Notes under the pieces: model-generated
Seen by the model: only the letters and a program-made list of their open reading frames with translations
Told to the model about the DNA's origin: nothing
The model's database searches: none
Assembly: GCA_024228935.1 (NCBI GenBank)
Contig: JAAESX010000047.1
Span: forward strand, 62,001 to 126,000
DNA: 64,000 nucleotides
From: Pseudomonadota bacterium
GTDB taxonomy: Bacteria; Myxococcota_A; UBA796; CAJQPC01
Direction: 5' to 3'
Part shown: piece by piece, positions 8,308-17,256 of the stretch
Layout: every line of letters starts with the position of its first letter
Position numbering within the stretch: the stretch's first letter is position 1
Position numbers and translations under genes: made by a program

Positions 8308-8982
8308 TCAGCGGAAGCGCGGCGTCCAGGGTCGGGGGAGCGAGGGATCACAGGCGATGGCTCGCCCCTCGTCGGCCCCGGGACACGGGCCCTCGATGCA
8401 GATCGCGTCGTGTTCGCCTTCGCACCCCGCTCGGAACGCACGGCGCATCGCCGCCACCCGACTGGCCTCGACACAGCGCGCGTCCGGACAGCGGGACACG
8501 TCGATGGGCCCCTCGCGCTCCCACCAGGCCCACCAGAACGCGGTCCAGAGCTCCCGTTCGGCGTCCGCCAGCTCCCCGCCGTACGCCGACGCCGCAGACA
8601 CCAACAGAGCCTCGACGTCCGCGCCTGGCAGCGCTGGAGACAAGACCATCGCTCGCTCGCTCGCCCGGTCGAAGCCGTGCTGCAGACAGCTCTTACGGAA
8701 CGTGCCCGTCTCGTCGCACAGGGCCGCAGCGCCGACATCGTCTCCCGCCTCGGCCAGCCGCTCGGCGACCAGGAAGTGGCACTCGTCCCGGAACGGCCCG
8801 GACGCCAGTGCGGCACAGCTCTCCACCGAGACCGCCTGGTGGTCGCGCAGGACGCCCAGCGCGCACTCGGCGTCCGTCGCGCAGGCCGCGAGCCCCTCGT
8901 CCAGCCCCGCCTCGAGCGCCACGCGCCATCCCGGCTCGGGCGTCGAGCAGGCGAGGAGGATCAGGCCAGCGAGAGACGCCAC
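8308..8982 (-). CDS. Cysteine-rich lipoprotein, unknown
   Basis: A 224-residue predicted lipoprotein. The N-terminus MASLAGLILLAC puts the lipobox Cys at residue 12 with no positive charge. About ten further Cys occur in short spacings, including CATDAEC, DECHF and CIEGPC, consistent with disulfides outside the cytoplasm. The 5' end overlaps the 3' end of the RNB gene by 22 bp, so the two are probably co-transcribed. No known domain was recognised. Confidence 0.6.
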   Translation of the reverse strand: MASLAGLILLACSTPEPGWRVALEAGLDEGLAACATDAECALGVLRDHQAVSVESCAALASGPFRDECHFLVAERLAEAGDDVGAAALCDETGTFRKSCLQHGFDRASERAMVLSPALPGADVEALLVSAASAYGGELADAERELWTAFWWAWWEREGPIDVSRCPDARCVEASRVAAMRRAFRAGCEGEHDAICIEGPCPGADEGRAIACDPSLPRPWTPRFR

Positions 8983-10430
8983 CGGTTCCGCTCGGTGTCC
9001 AGGTCGTCGACGCGCACATCGATCACGTCGCCGACGCGAGCGAAGGTCGTCCCGTTTCGCTGCAGCTCGACGCCGTGGACGCGCACGTCGGGCTCGTCGC
9101 GCAGGTAGAGCTTGGCGTCGAGCGGCGGGTCGTCGAGACAGAGGTAGGCCTTGCCGTCATCGATCCCCAGGAGCACCGCGGAGAACCGGGTGCGCGAGGC
9201 GAAGAGCTGGTCCAGAGCGAACCGCTCGCAGGCTCCGTCGATCTTCCGCTGGAGCGACCGGGCGCGCCGAGCCGACTCGATGACCTGGCCCTGGACGTCG
9301 GGGTCGACCCGGCCCGAGCCAGCAAGCAGCTCCCACATCTCCTTGTGCACGAACACCCCGACGACCTCGCGCATCGGAGCCGTGAAGCGGGCGTAGACGT
9401 CCGCGCCCACGCCATGGTGCGGCGCCGGCTCGCCCGCGAACCCACTGCGCCCACCCGCCCGCATCGCCTGACGCGAGATGGCCTGGCGGACCGGACCCGG
9501 CGGGAGGCGACGCATATAGCGAGCCAGGCTCTCGCCCTTCTGCCAGGCCAGCTCGGGGTCGCGGCCCCGCACGATCTGCTTCACCCGCTTCTTCAGCCTC
9601 CACATGCGCTGGTCAGCCGGGGGCTCGTGCGTCCGGTAGACCGGCTGGACGTGCGGGGCAGGGTTGTTCGCCAACATCCGCGCGCCCTCGATGTTCGCCA
9701 GGAGCGACAGCTGCTCGTTGAAGCGCTCGACGTCGTTGCGGGGGTCCTCGACCGCCCGGACGACGAGCGGTTTGCCGTCGACGACCAGGTCCTTTTCGCG
9801 CCGATGGACGCGCACGACGTCGCGGGACTCGGCCTCGGTCATGCGCGCGAGCCCCATGCCGCCCAGCGCGCGAAGGGAGTCCTCGGCGGCGGAGCAACCC
9901 GACTCGCCACGGCCGTCCAGCCACGCTTGGACGCCGTCGTAGTTCAGCTTTCCGCGGCTGTGCACCCGGGCGCGTCGGATGCTCGTCGCCGTCGTCGTTC
10001 CGTGCTCGTCCAGGTCCATCCGAAACACGAGCGCCCGCCGATCGACGCCGGGGTTGATGCTGACGAGGTCCTCGCAGAGAACCCGCGGCAGCATCGGGAC
10101 GACCAGTCCAGGCAGGTAGAACGTGGCTCCTCGACGCAGGGCCTCGGCGAACAGCGCCGAGTCCGGGTGAACGAAGTGGGCGGCGTCGGCGATCGCGTAC
10201 CAGGCCGTCCAGCCCGACCCGCTCCGCTCGACGAACAGGGCCTGATCCAGGTCCTTGCTGTGCGGCTCGTCGATGGTGACGAACGGCAGCTCGGTCAGGT
10301 CATCGAGGCCGGGGTCGTCGATGTCGGGTGAGCGGGCCAGCGCGTCCGCTTCCGAGAGACAGGCGTCCGGGAGTCGGGGGTCCAGGCCAAGGCGGTCGGC
10401 GAGCTCGAGGACGAGGGTGGGCGTGGTCAC
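8961..10430 (-). CDS. RNB-domain 3'-5' exoribonuclease (RNase II/R family)
   Basis: A 489-residue RNase II/R-like protein, shorter than RNase R. The catalytic RNB motif is TIDEPHSKDLDQALF near residues 48-62, followed by YAIADAAHFV and LPGLVVPMLPRVL. The C-terminus looks like an S1-type beta-barrel (VGDVIDVRVDDLD). In E. coli RNase II the motif ends in DMDDA; here it is DLDQA, a variant also found in the wider RNB family. The GTG start at 10430 was chosen because upstream sequence lacks RNB features. It should degrade structured or unstructured RNA from the 3' end. Confidence 0.8.
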   Translation of the reverse strand: MTTPTLVLELADRLGLDPRLPDACLSEADALARSPDIDDPGLDDLTELPFVTIDEPHSKDLDQALFVERSGSGWTAWYAIADAAHFVHPDSALFAEALRRGATFYLPGLVVPMLPRVLCEDLVSINPGVDRRALVFRMDLDEHGTTTATSIRRARVHSRGKLNYDGVQAWLDGRGESGCSAAEDSLRALGGMGLARMTEAESRDVVRVHRREKDLVVDGKPLVVRAVEDPRNDVERFNEQLSLLANIEGARMLANNPAPHVQPVYRTHEPPADQRMWRLKKRVKQIVRGRDPELAWQKGESLARYMRRLPPGPVRQAISRQAMRAGGRSGFAGEPAPHHGVGADVYARFTAPMREVVGVFVHKEMWELLAGSGRVDPDVQGQVIESARRARSLQRKIDGACERFALDQLFASRTRFSAVLLGIDDGKAYLCLDDPPLDAKLYLRDEPDVRVHGVELQRNGTTFARVGDVIDVRVDDLDTERNRWRLSLA

Positions 10431-10580
10431 CCGAGCAGTGTACCGATGACCGCGGCGTGACACCGACAGGGGTCCGATCCGCTCGTAGCTTGGGTCACGT
10501 CCTGCTCGACGACTCGATGGGAGCAGTGGTGCTGTCCTGAGAGACGGCGGGCAGGGCGTTGCTCTGTTAGCCGCCACGGC

Positions 10581-11123
10581 ATGCGATGGCTGGCCTGGAT
10601 CTGGGGCGTCGGAGGGCTCTCCGCGCTGCTCCTCAACGCGCTGTGGAAGCTCGCGCCGTTGTCCTTGGAGGCCCTCCAGCAGGACTGGTCCGCCGTCCAC
10701 TGGATCTTCGCCGTCCCGTGGGTCCTCTTCATGGCCTACGCCGAGGGCTACCGCGGCTTCCAGAAGGGCTACTCGCCGCGGGTCGTTCGCCGCGCCGTGC
10801 ACCTGTTCGACAACCCGAACCCGCTCCACCTCGCGCTCGCGCCCGCATTCCTGATGGGGCTCTTCCACGCGACGCGAAAGCGCATGATCGTGGCGTGGTG
10901 CCTCGTGCTCGGCGTCACCGCGCTCGTCGTCATCGTCGGGCAGCTCGGCCAGCCCTGGCGCGGGATCGTGGACCTGGGTGTCCTGGTCGGCCTGACGTGG
11001 GGGCTCGTCGCGATCTGGGTCTTCGCAGTCCGCGCGCTCGGCGGGAACCCGCCCGAGGTCGACCCGATGCTGCCTACTCCTCCAGGGGCTCCAGCAGCGG
11101 AAGCGAGCGGCTCGCCGGGTTGA
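10581..11123 (+). CDS. Four-helix integral membrane protein, unknown
   Basis: A 180-residue membrane protein with predicted helices near residues 3-22, 40-55, 112-132 and 138-157. The segment YRGFQKGYSPRVVRRA between helices 2 and 3 is basic and probably cytoplasmic. The C-terminal tail is Pro/Ala rich. No catalytic motif is visible. The last 50 bp overlap the end of the gene at 11074-12612 on the other strand. The 150 bp upstream (10431-10580) separate it from the RNB gene and show no obvious motif. Confidence 0.65.
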   Translation: MRWLAWIWGVGGLSALLLNALWKLAPLSLEALQQDWSAVHWIFAVPWVLFMAYAEGYRGFQKGYSPRVVRRAVHLFDNPNPLHLALAPAFLMGLFHATRKRMIVAWCLVLGVTALVVIVGQLGQPWRGIVDLGVLVGLTWGLVAIWVFAVRALGGNPPEVDPMLPTPPGAPAAEASGSPG

Positions 11124-12612
11124 GGATGTCGGCGAGGTCGTCGTCGGGCGTCACGTCGTCCAGCCACAGGTCCACCGGGAAGTCGATGCGCTTCCGAACG
11201 GGCTCGACGACCGATGACATGGAGTCCTCGGGGTCGAAGTCGATGGACGGCCCCTCGACATTGGTGTCCTCGTCCTCGACGTCCTCGTCCTCGAACTCAA
11301 GGTCGTCGTCCTCGGCGTCGAACTCCACGACCGAGTCGTCGTCCTCGACGATCTCCTCGAGCCGCTCGGTCTCCTCGACCTCGATCCGGTCGATCTCCGC
11401 GCTGTCCGCACCCTCGATGTAGAGCTCGATCGACGCGGCATCGACGATCTCGGCGGTCAGGTCGGGCTCGTTCCGCAGCTCCAGGTACTCCGAGGGCCGC
11501 CCCTCCTCGAGCACGGTGATGACCGGGAAGCGCTTGCCCTCCTCGTCCGAGCCGTGGCTGTAGACCATGCCCGTGCGGCCATCAGACAGCCGTACGGCTG
11601 CCCCGAGAGGGAACGGGCCCTTGAAGGCGAGGTACAGCCGCGCGACGCCCGGGTGCACGGCCAGGGGATCCGCCTTCTCGTGCGCCGCTTCGACGACGGC
11701 GACCAGGCGACCGGGCGTGCCCGACGGCTTGCCCGACCGCGCCGCGGCCGCGTCGTGGACCGTGATCATCAGGGGAAGCGCCGTCTCGGCCAGGCCCGGG
11801 TAGCGGAACAGGGGCTTCAGCTTCTTCTCGGGATCGGTGTCCTGGGAGAGCCCCCCGAGCAGAGCCCCGAGGCCGGCGACCATCACCTGGGCGTTGTCGA
11901 GCCCGAGCCAGATCCCGAAGCCGATCGAGTCGATGGCGATGCTGACCCGCTGACGGACCCAGGACAGCTCAGCGCGGTGGTCCCGGACCTGGCCCAGGAT
12001 CAGGTAGATGCCGCCGTGCCGCCGCATCGAGTCGATGACCAGCTGGAGCGTGCGTCGGATCGGTCGCAGCGAGGGCGCATCCCCCTCGGCATGGGCGGCG
12101 TAGAGCCGCTCGGTGACGTCGAGCAGGCCCGTGTAGAGCCAGACCGCGAGCATGTCGGGCTCGAGCCGAAAGCTGGCCATCGACCGCCCGCGGAACGACG
12201 CGAAGCGGATCTGGCCGAAGGTGCGCTCCAGCTCGACGTCCTGGGCACGGAGCGCCGGGCCCAGCCCCTCGATCATCGCGTCGATGTCCTTGCGGGTGAC
12301 GCCCTTCTCGAAGCGCACCTCGCCCGCGTCGAACCGGCCGAGGATTGTCGAGAGCTCGGTGTACCGCTCGTAGCTGGCGGGATCGACGCGCAGGAGCTTG
12401 CCGTTGGCGAAGAACTCGTCCTCGCGCAGCTGGAGTCGGAGCTGGTCTTCCTTTGTGAGGAACTCGAAGACCACCTTCTCGAAGTCGTCGACCTGGCGCA
12501 GGATCGCCTGGTTGTTCGGCTCGTAGAGGATGAGCCCCTTGGCGATGCCGTGCAGGAGCAGCATCGCCCGGGATCCCAGGGACTGGATGTGCTGGCGACG
12601 GTCGTCGCTCAC
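11074..12612 (-). CDS. HD-GYP-like protein with degenerate metal site
   Basis: A 512-residue cytoplasmic protein. Its N-terminus (LILYEPNNQAILRQVDDFEK and NGKLLRVD) shares a domain with the upstream gene product. The middle part is placed like an HD-GYP core (HRAELSWVRQRVSIAIDSIG, then GLGALLGGL) but lacks the HD pair and the GYP motif, so c-di-GMP hydrolysis is unlikely. A PilZ-like or SH3-like beta region (AAVRLSDGRTGMV) is followed by a long acidic stretch at about residues 405-460. Its start overlaps the stop of 12609-14288, giving a two-gene unit. Confidence 0.62.
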   Translation of the reverse strand: MSDDRRQHIQSLGSRAMLLLHGIAKGLILYEPNNQAILRQVDDFEKVVFEFLTKEDQLRLQLREDEFFANGKLLRVDPASYERYTELSTILGRFDAGEVRFEKGVTRKDIDAMIEGLGPALRAQDVELERTFGQIRFASFRGRSMASFRLEPDMLAVWLYTGLLDVTERLYAAHAEGDAPSLRPIRRTLQLVIDSMRRHGGIYLILGQVRDHRAELSWVRQRVSIAIDSIGFGIWLGLDNAQVMVAGLGALLGGLSQDTDPEKKLKPLFRYPGLAETALPLMITVHDAAAARSGKPSGTPGRLVAVVEAAHEKADPLAVHPGVARLYLAFKGPFPLGAAVRLSDGRTGMVYSHGSDEEGKRFPVITVLEEGRPSEYLELRNEPDLTAEIVDAASIELYIEGADSAEIDRIEVEETERLEEIVEDDDSVVEFDAEDDDLEFEDEDVEDEDTNVEGPSIDFDPEDSMSSVVEPVRKRIDFPVDLWLDDVTPDDDLADILNPASRSLPLLEPLEE

Positions 12613-14288
12613 TCCGAGTCCTCCTTCGCGGCGGGCGACGTCAGCTCAGCCGGCCGCTCCTTGAGGCTGACCCGAGCGGCCTCGCGGATGGGTGCAGCCA
12701 GGAGCCACCGGGCCTGTGCCTCGGTGAGCTCGCGCTCGGCGTCGGCACCCGGCATGCGGGCGATGGCCTCGATGGCCTGGAGCTGGCGCTCCTCGAGGTG
12801 GCGATCACGCGTGATGTTCGTGCGCTTCAGCAGCTTCGAGAAGAAGTCGAGCGTGCGGGGGTCCGCGAACGAGGCGAGCGCGTCGATGAACGTTCGCTGT
12901 TCCTCAGGATCCCGCTGGGCGAAGCCGGCCTCCTGGACCGCCCCCAGGATGAGGCCCGCAGCGCGCGACTCGCCGCTCGTCTCGAGCACCTTGAGCGCCA
13001 GCAGCCGGTTGTCCCGCACCGGGTCCCGGAGCGCACGCCCCAGGGACAGGCGCGCCTCGTCGACGTAGTGGCCGATGAGCGCCTTGAGGGCAGCCGCACG
13101 GACCGGCGTGAGCGTGTGCCCCAGCGCCCGGGCGATCTCGACGTACGCGGCATGGCTGTCCGTGCGCGCGAGCGCCCCGATGGCGGCGACGACGATGACC
13201 GGGTTGGTGTCCACGAGCCGCTGGGTGTGGAACGCCGAGAGGTCGACCGAGGCGCTGGTGAGCGCGTCCTGCACCGCCGTCTGGGCAGGCCCCGGCCGCA
13301 GGTGGTTCAGGAGCGGCACCAACGCGTCGAGGTCGTCGCCGGCCAGGGCCGTCAGCGCGGGGACAAGCTCGGCGTGGTGTTCGGCGACCAGCGGAGCGAG
13401 CGCCTCGAGGCGTTCGGGGTCGAGGAGCGCCGTGCGGAGCGTCTGTCCCGGCGTGCCTGCGCGACTCATCAGGCCGGCCAGCCCGTCGTAGGTGCCCACG
13501 AGCGTCGCCACGTCCACCGCGGCCAGCGCGGCGTCCACATGCCCGAGGACGAGCGGACTCGGCTGCTCGGGGTCGTCCGTGCCGAAGCGGAGCGCGATGG
13601 CCACGAAACGCCGGTGATCGCCGGTCAGGTCGAAGCCCTTGGCGACCTTGGCGCAGCTCGCCTGCAGCAGCTCGGGAGGCGTCATCGGCGTGCGAGCGTC
13701 CCGCACCCAGAGCAGCGCCTCCTCGGTCCGGAGCACACGAAGGTCGTCCGACGACAGCCGCACCTCGTCGCCCTCGCCCTGGTTGGAGAGGCCTCGAACC
13801 TGCTCGCCCGCGGTCAGCGCGCTGCGGACGTCGTCCTCGATGATGTCGCCTTCCTCGAGCGTATCGGTCGCGAAGTACCGGAGCCCGGACAGGTCCGCCT
13901 GCCAGAGGAGCGTGATGAAGTCGTCCTCCTCGCGGTTCACGTCCGCGCTCAGGATCTCTGCGAGCGCCCGCACCTGCTCCGAGTCGAGCCCTTCGAGGAA
14001 CGTGAGCTCCCGCATCCCGTCGCAGAAGAGGAGGAACAGGTACGGCGGGACCTTCTCGTCTGCGTTGAGGAGGGGCTTGCCGTTGTAGACCAGCCCGGCG
14101 GGCGTGACGGACAGGGTGAGCTCCCCATCGACCAGCTCGCCGAGCCGCGTCTGGATGTCGTCGAGCAGGCGCGTGACAAGGGGACCCGAGCCCTCGTACA
14201 GCCTCAGCGCGCGCAACAGCTTGTCGAACGCGATGAAGAGCTGGCCGATCGCCTCGAAACGCTTGCGCTCTGCGATCTTGTCGGACAT
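12609..14288 (-). CDS. HEAT-repeat protein sharing an N-terminal domain with its neighbour
   Basis: A 559-residue soluble protein. Residues 1-120 (LRLYEGSGPLVTRLLDDIQT, VYNGKPLLN, FLEGLDSEQVRALAEIL) are homologous in pattern to the N-terminus of the next gene product. The C-terminal half is alpha-helical HEAT-like repeats (for example AAIGALARTDSH, AALKALIGHYVDEARLSLGRAL). HEAT domains usually mediate protein contacts. The ATG at 14288 begins the domain; frames upstream are antisense to the lipase-like gene. The two probably act together, perhaps in motility or c-di-GMP signalling, which is inference. Confidence 0.62.
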   Translation of the reverse strand: MSDKIAERKRFEAIGQLFIAFDKLLRALRLYEGSGPLVTRLLDDIQTRLGELVDGELTLSVTPAGLVYNGKPLLNADEKVPPYLFLLFCDGMRELTFLEGLDSEQVRALAEILSADVNREEDDFITLLWQADLSGLRYFATDTLEEGDIIEDDVRSALTAGEQVRGLSNQGEGDEVRLSSDDLRVLRTEEALLWVRDARTPMTPPELLQASCAKVAKGFDLTGDHRRFVAIALRFGTDDPEQPSPLVLGHVDAALAAVDVATLVGTYDGLAGLMSRAGTPGQTLRTALLDPERLEALAPLVAEHHAELVPALTALAGDDLDALVPLLNHLRPGPAQTAVQDALTSASVDLSAFHTQRLVDTNPVIVVAAIGALARTDSHAAYVEIARALGHTLTPVRAAALKALIGHYVDEARLSLGRALRDPVRDNRLLALKVLETSGESRAAGLILGAVQEAGFAQRDPEEQRTFIDALASFADPRTLDFFSKLLKRTNITRDRHLEERQLQAIEAIARMPGADAERELTEAQARWLLAAPIREAARVSLKERPAELTSPAAKEDSE

Positions 14289-14322
14289 ACGAACCCTAGG
14301 AATACCACGGACTGGAGAGTCG

Positions 14323-15752
14323 ATGTTCGCGCTGCTCGTTGGATGCAGATCGGCCACGGATCCGCTGCCTGAGCGGCCTCTCGCCTGGCCACACGCCGGG
14401 CTGATGGAAGACGGACGCGTGACGCTGGACCCTGCGACGCTGCCCTCGGCGGAGACACCGCTGCCCGTGGAGCATCTGTCGTGGCGCCAGGGCTTCTCGG
14501 TCGCCCAGACGACGGTGTTCGGGCTCCCGATCGACGGTGAGCTGCCGGGGCTCTCGAGCATCGGCGAGCTCGGGATCGCCGTCGGCCGCCCAGAACTCGG
14601 TGACCGTGGTCCTCTGTGGTCGACGACCCCGACCACCTGCCCCCGGGCATCGCCAAGAAGCTGAAGGGCCGCTTCACGACGGACAGCTGGCTGGCCGACG
14701 ACGGCACGATGACGCTGGACGCCGACGGCATCCCCGCGGCCGTGGGCACGCTCGAGCCGGACCTGCGCGTCTACGTGCCCGAGAGCGTCGTCGACGCCGA
14801 GCCCGGGACCGTGCCCGTGTGGATCTTCGGCCACGGGATCTTCAGCCACCCGGACAACTACCTGGACAAGGACGACGACCCCAACGGCGTCATCGCGCTG
14901 GCGAACGAGGCCGGCGCCATCGTCGTGGCGACCACCTGGCGCGGCCTGACGCAGCCCGATCTGGCCGTGGCCATCTCGGCCGGGAACGACCTCGCCAAGC
15001 TGCGGAACCTGGGCGATCACATGGTCCAGGGCGTCGCCAACACGCGGGCGCTCGTGCACCTGGTCCAGGAGGGCGGCCTGCGCGACGACCCCGAGCTCAG
15101 CGGGCTCCCGGACGCCGACACCCTGCGGTACTACGGCATCTCGCTGGGCGGCATCGAGGGCGCGGTGCTGGTGGCGAACACGCCGGAGCTCGACGCGGCC
15201 GTGCTCCACGTCGGAGGCTCGGCGTGGTCCACGATGCTCGAGCGCTCGGCCAACTGGACCGACTTCGAGGTCCTGATGGAGTACGGGGTCCCATCACCGG
15301 CCGAGCGGCAGCATCTGTACGCGGTGTCGCAGCTCTACTGGGACCCCGTCGACCCGGCCGGCTACGCCGCCGATCTGGCCGAGCGGCCGGCCCTCTGGCA
15401 GGAGTCGATCGGCGACGAGCAGGTCCCGAACCTGACGACGCGCGCGCTCATCCGAGGGGTCGGGACGGTCACGCAGTTCGAGCCTGCGGTCGAGTCGGTG
15501 TACGGCATCCCCACCGACAGCTCGGGCGCAGTCCCGGCCTACGTCCAGTACGACCCCGAGGTCGCGCTGCCGTCCGAAGAGAACCGGCCGGCTCCCGTGA
15601 CCGGCGCCCACGGTGCCCCTCGCGGCTGGGCCGGAACCACCCACCAGACCGCGCGCTTCCTCGATCCGAACGACCCCGGCGTGGTGGAGCACTACTGCGG
15701 CGAGTCGCCCTGCTCGGCCTCGAACTCCGGCTCCTGGGACTCCTCGGAGTAG
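14323..15752 (+). pseudogene. Alpha/beta-hydrolase (lipase-like) lipoprotein gene with a frameshift
   Basis: The gene starts MFALLVGCRSA (lipobox Cys at residue 8) after a GGAGAG ribosome site and reads in one frame to about 14580. The homologous continuation (VVDDPDHLPPGIAKKLKG onward) lies in another frame from about 14616 to 15752; a short stretch (NSVTVVL) sits in the third frame between. The second part holds the nucleophile elbow GISLGGIEG, the oxyanion-like FGHGIFSH and a late HQTARF that may give the catalytic His. It is either a decayed gene or a sequence error at 14580-14616. The end overlaps the rhomboid gene by 61 bp. Confidence 0.68.
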
Positions 15753-17227
15753 GGCACCTGGGCGTGAGGCTCCAGCGCCTCTTCGAAGTCCACCAGCCAC
15801 TCGGCCCAACCCTCGAGCAGCGGGTCCAGTGGCTCGATCCGGACGGTCACGACCTGGCCGTCTACCGACAGGATCTCGTCTTCCGGGTGCAGCCGCGTCC
15901 AGGTGCGCTGGAACGCGGCCAGGTCGTTGGGCCTGTGCTCGACGATGTGCAGCTGGACGGGATCCCGAGGCAGGCGCCCCAGGTCGTCTCCGCGCCACTC
16001 GAGCTGGGTCGGGACGGGAACGACCAGGCCCTCGGCGATGGCCGTGGGCTCGACAGCGGGGTTCGCGAGCGTCCATACCTGGCCGGTGGAGAGGCCGATG
16101 GTCAGGCACGCGGCGAACACCCCAGCGAGGCCAGCCGCGAACACCCGGTAGACCGCTCCGGCGCGCTCGTCCTCGCCCTCGGGTGACAGGCCCCATGTGG
16201 CGAGGCCCGTCCCGAAGAGCACAGCCCCGACGACGCCTCCGCCCAGGTGGCCCATCAGCGAGACCCCCGGCAGGAAGCTGACCGCGAAGTTGAGCAGCAG
16301 GTTGAACCCGGCGATGCGGCGGGCCTCGGGCAGCAACTCCTCTGGCAGCAGCCCCCGCGGACGGCGCGACAGGACGAAGTGCGCGACGAGGATGCCCCAC
16401 AGCGCGGTGCTGGAGCCCACGACGACCGTGCCGAACAGCGCGGTCGGCAGCGCGAAGAAGGCGCCGCCGAGCGCGGACAGGAAGTACAGCACCAGGAACC
16501 GCGACGTGCCGACGACCCGCTCGAGGAAGCCCCCCAGCTGCCACAGCACGACCAGCGCGAAGCCGACGTGGGCGAAGCCGCCGTGCAGGAACGCCGCAGT
16601 GGCGAGTCGCCAGATCTCCCCTTCCCGCAGGACGTCCGAGGACAGCGCCCCTGCCCGCACGAGGACGGGGAGCGAGTCCGTGCCGCCCGCGGCGAGCTCG
16701 AGACCGAACATCGCGACGATGACCGCACACAGGGCCCAGGTCCCGATGGGCCTGGTCGACAGCACGCGCTCCTGCCAGTTCACGAACGCCCGCGACCGCT
16801 CGACGGCGGCGGAGGCGGCCGCCCGGTACGCGGCGATGGCCGGGGGTGGCTGGTGCAGGTCGAGCCGCAGCTCCGGGAGCGCAGTCGGCCACTGACCGCC
16901 CCAGTGGTCGATGTGGACGAGCGTGAGCTTCGCGGTGTCGCCGAGCGAGAAGCCGTCCGCCTCGAGGTCCAGCCGCCCGAGCGCCTCGCGCAGGTCGAGG
17001 CCCCCGCCCAGCACCACGACGACCGCCTTCTTCCGGGCGTGGGACTTCATGCGGTCGACGAGCTCCTGGAGCACCTCGAGGTCCGTCTCGGTGGTGACGA
17101 CGACGGCCCCTCGCTTGGGCAGCGCGAGCCAGGACGCGATGGCCTCGAGCTTGAGCAGCTCGCCCGGTGCCCCGTCCTGGAGCGCGAGCTGCCACGTGGC
17201 CAGCCTCAGGAGCTCGGGATCGGACAT
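15692..17227 (-). CDS. Rhomboid-family intramembrane serine protease
   Basis: A 511-residue membrane protein. The N-terminal 145 residues are a soluble domain. The rhomboid core follows: AAFLHGGFAHVGFALVVLWQ, the catalytic serine motif GSSTALWG near residue 262, and the catalytic histidine in SLMGHLGGG near residue 316. Both dyad residues are present, so it should be active. A long soluble C-terminal region (about residues 370-511) ends in an acidic tail. The substrate is unknown. It overlaps the lipase-like gene tail to tail. Confidence 0.85.
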   Translation of the reverse strand: MSDPELLRLATWQLALQDGAPGELLKLEAIASWLALPKRGAVVVTTETDLEVLQELVDRMKSHARKKAVVVVLGGGLDLREALGRLDLEADGFSLGDTAKLTLVHIDHWGGQWPTALPELRLDLHQPPPAIAAYRAAASAAVERSRAFVNWQERVLSTRPIGTWALCAVIVAMFGLELAAGGTDSLPVLVRAGALSSDVLREGEIWRLATAAFLHGGFAHVGFALVVLWQLGGFLERVVGTSRFLVLYFLSALGGAFFALPTALFGTVVVGSSTALWGILVAHFVLSRRPRGLLPEELLPEARRIAGFNLLLNFAVSFLPGVSLMGHLGGGVVGAVLFGTGLATWGLSPEGEDERAGAVYRVFAAGLAGVFAACLTIGLSTGQVWTLANPAVEPTAIAEGLVVPVPTQLEWRGDDLGRLPRDPVQLHIVEHRPNDLAAFQRTWTRLHPEDEILSVDGQVVTVRIEPLDPLLEGWAEWLVDFEEALEPHAQVPYSEESQEPEFEAEQGDSPQ

Positions 17228-17256
17228 GTCCGGGAGCTATCCGTTAGCCGAGGTCG

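Noticed and set aside
7824..10331. Very long plus-strand open frame opposite the RNB and lipoprotein genes
   Set aside because: Arg/Pro/Ala-rich low-complexity translation typical of an antisense frame in high-G+C DNA; the minus strand has clear RNB motifs.
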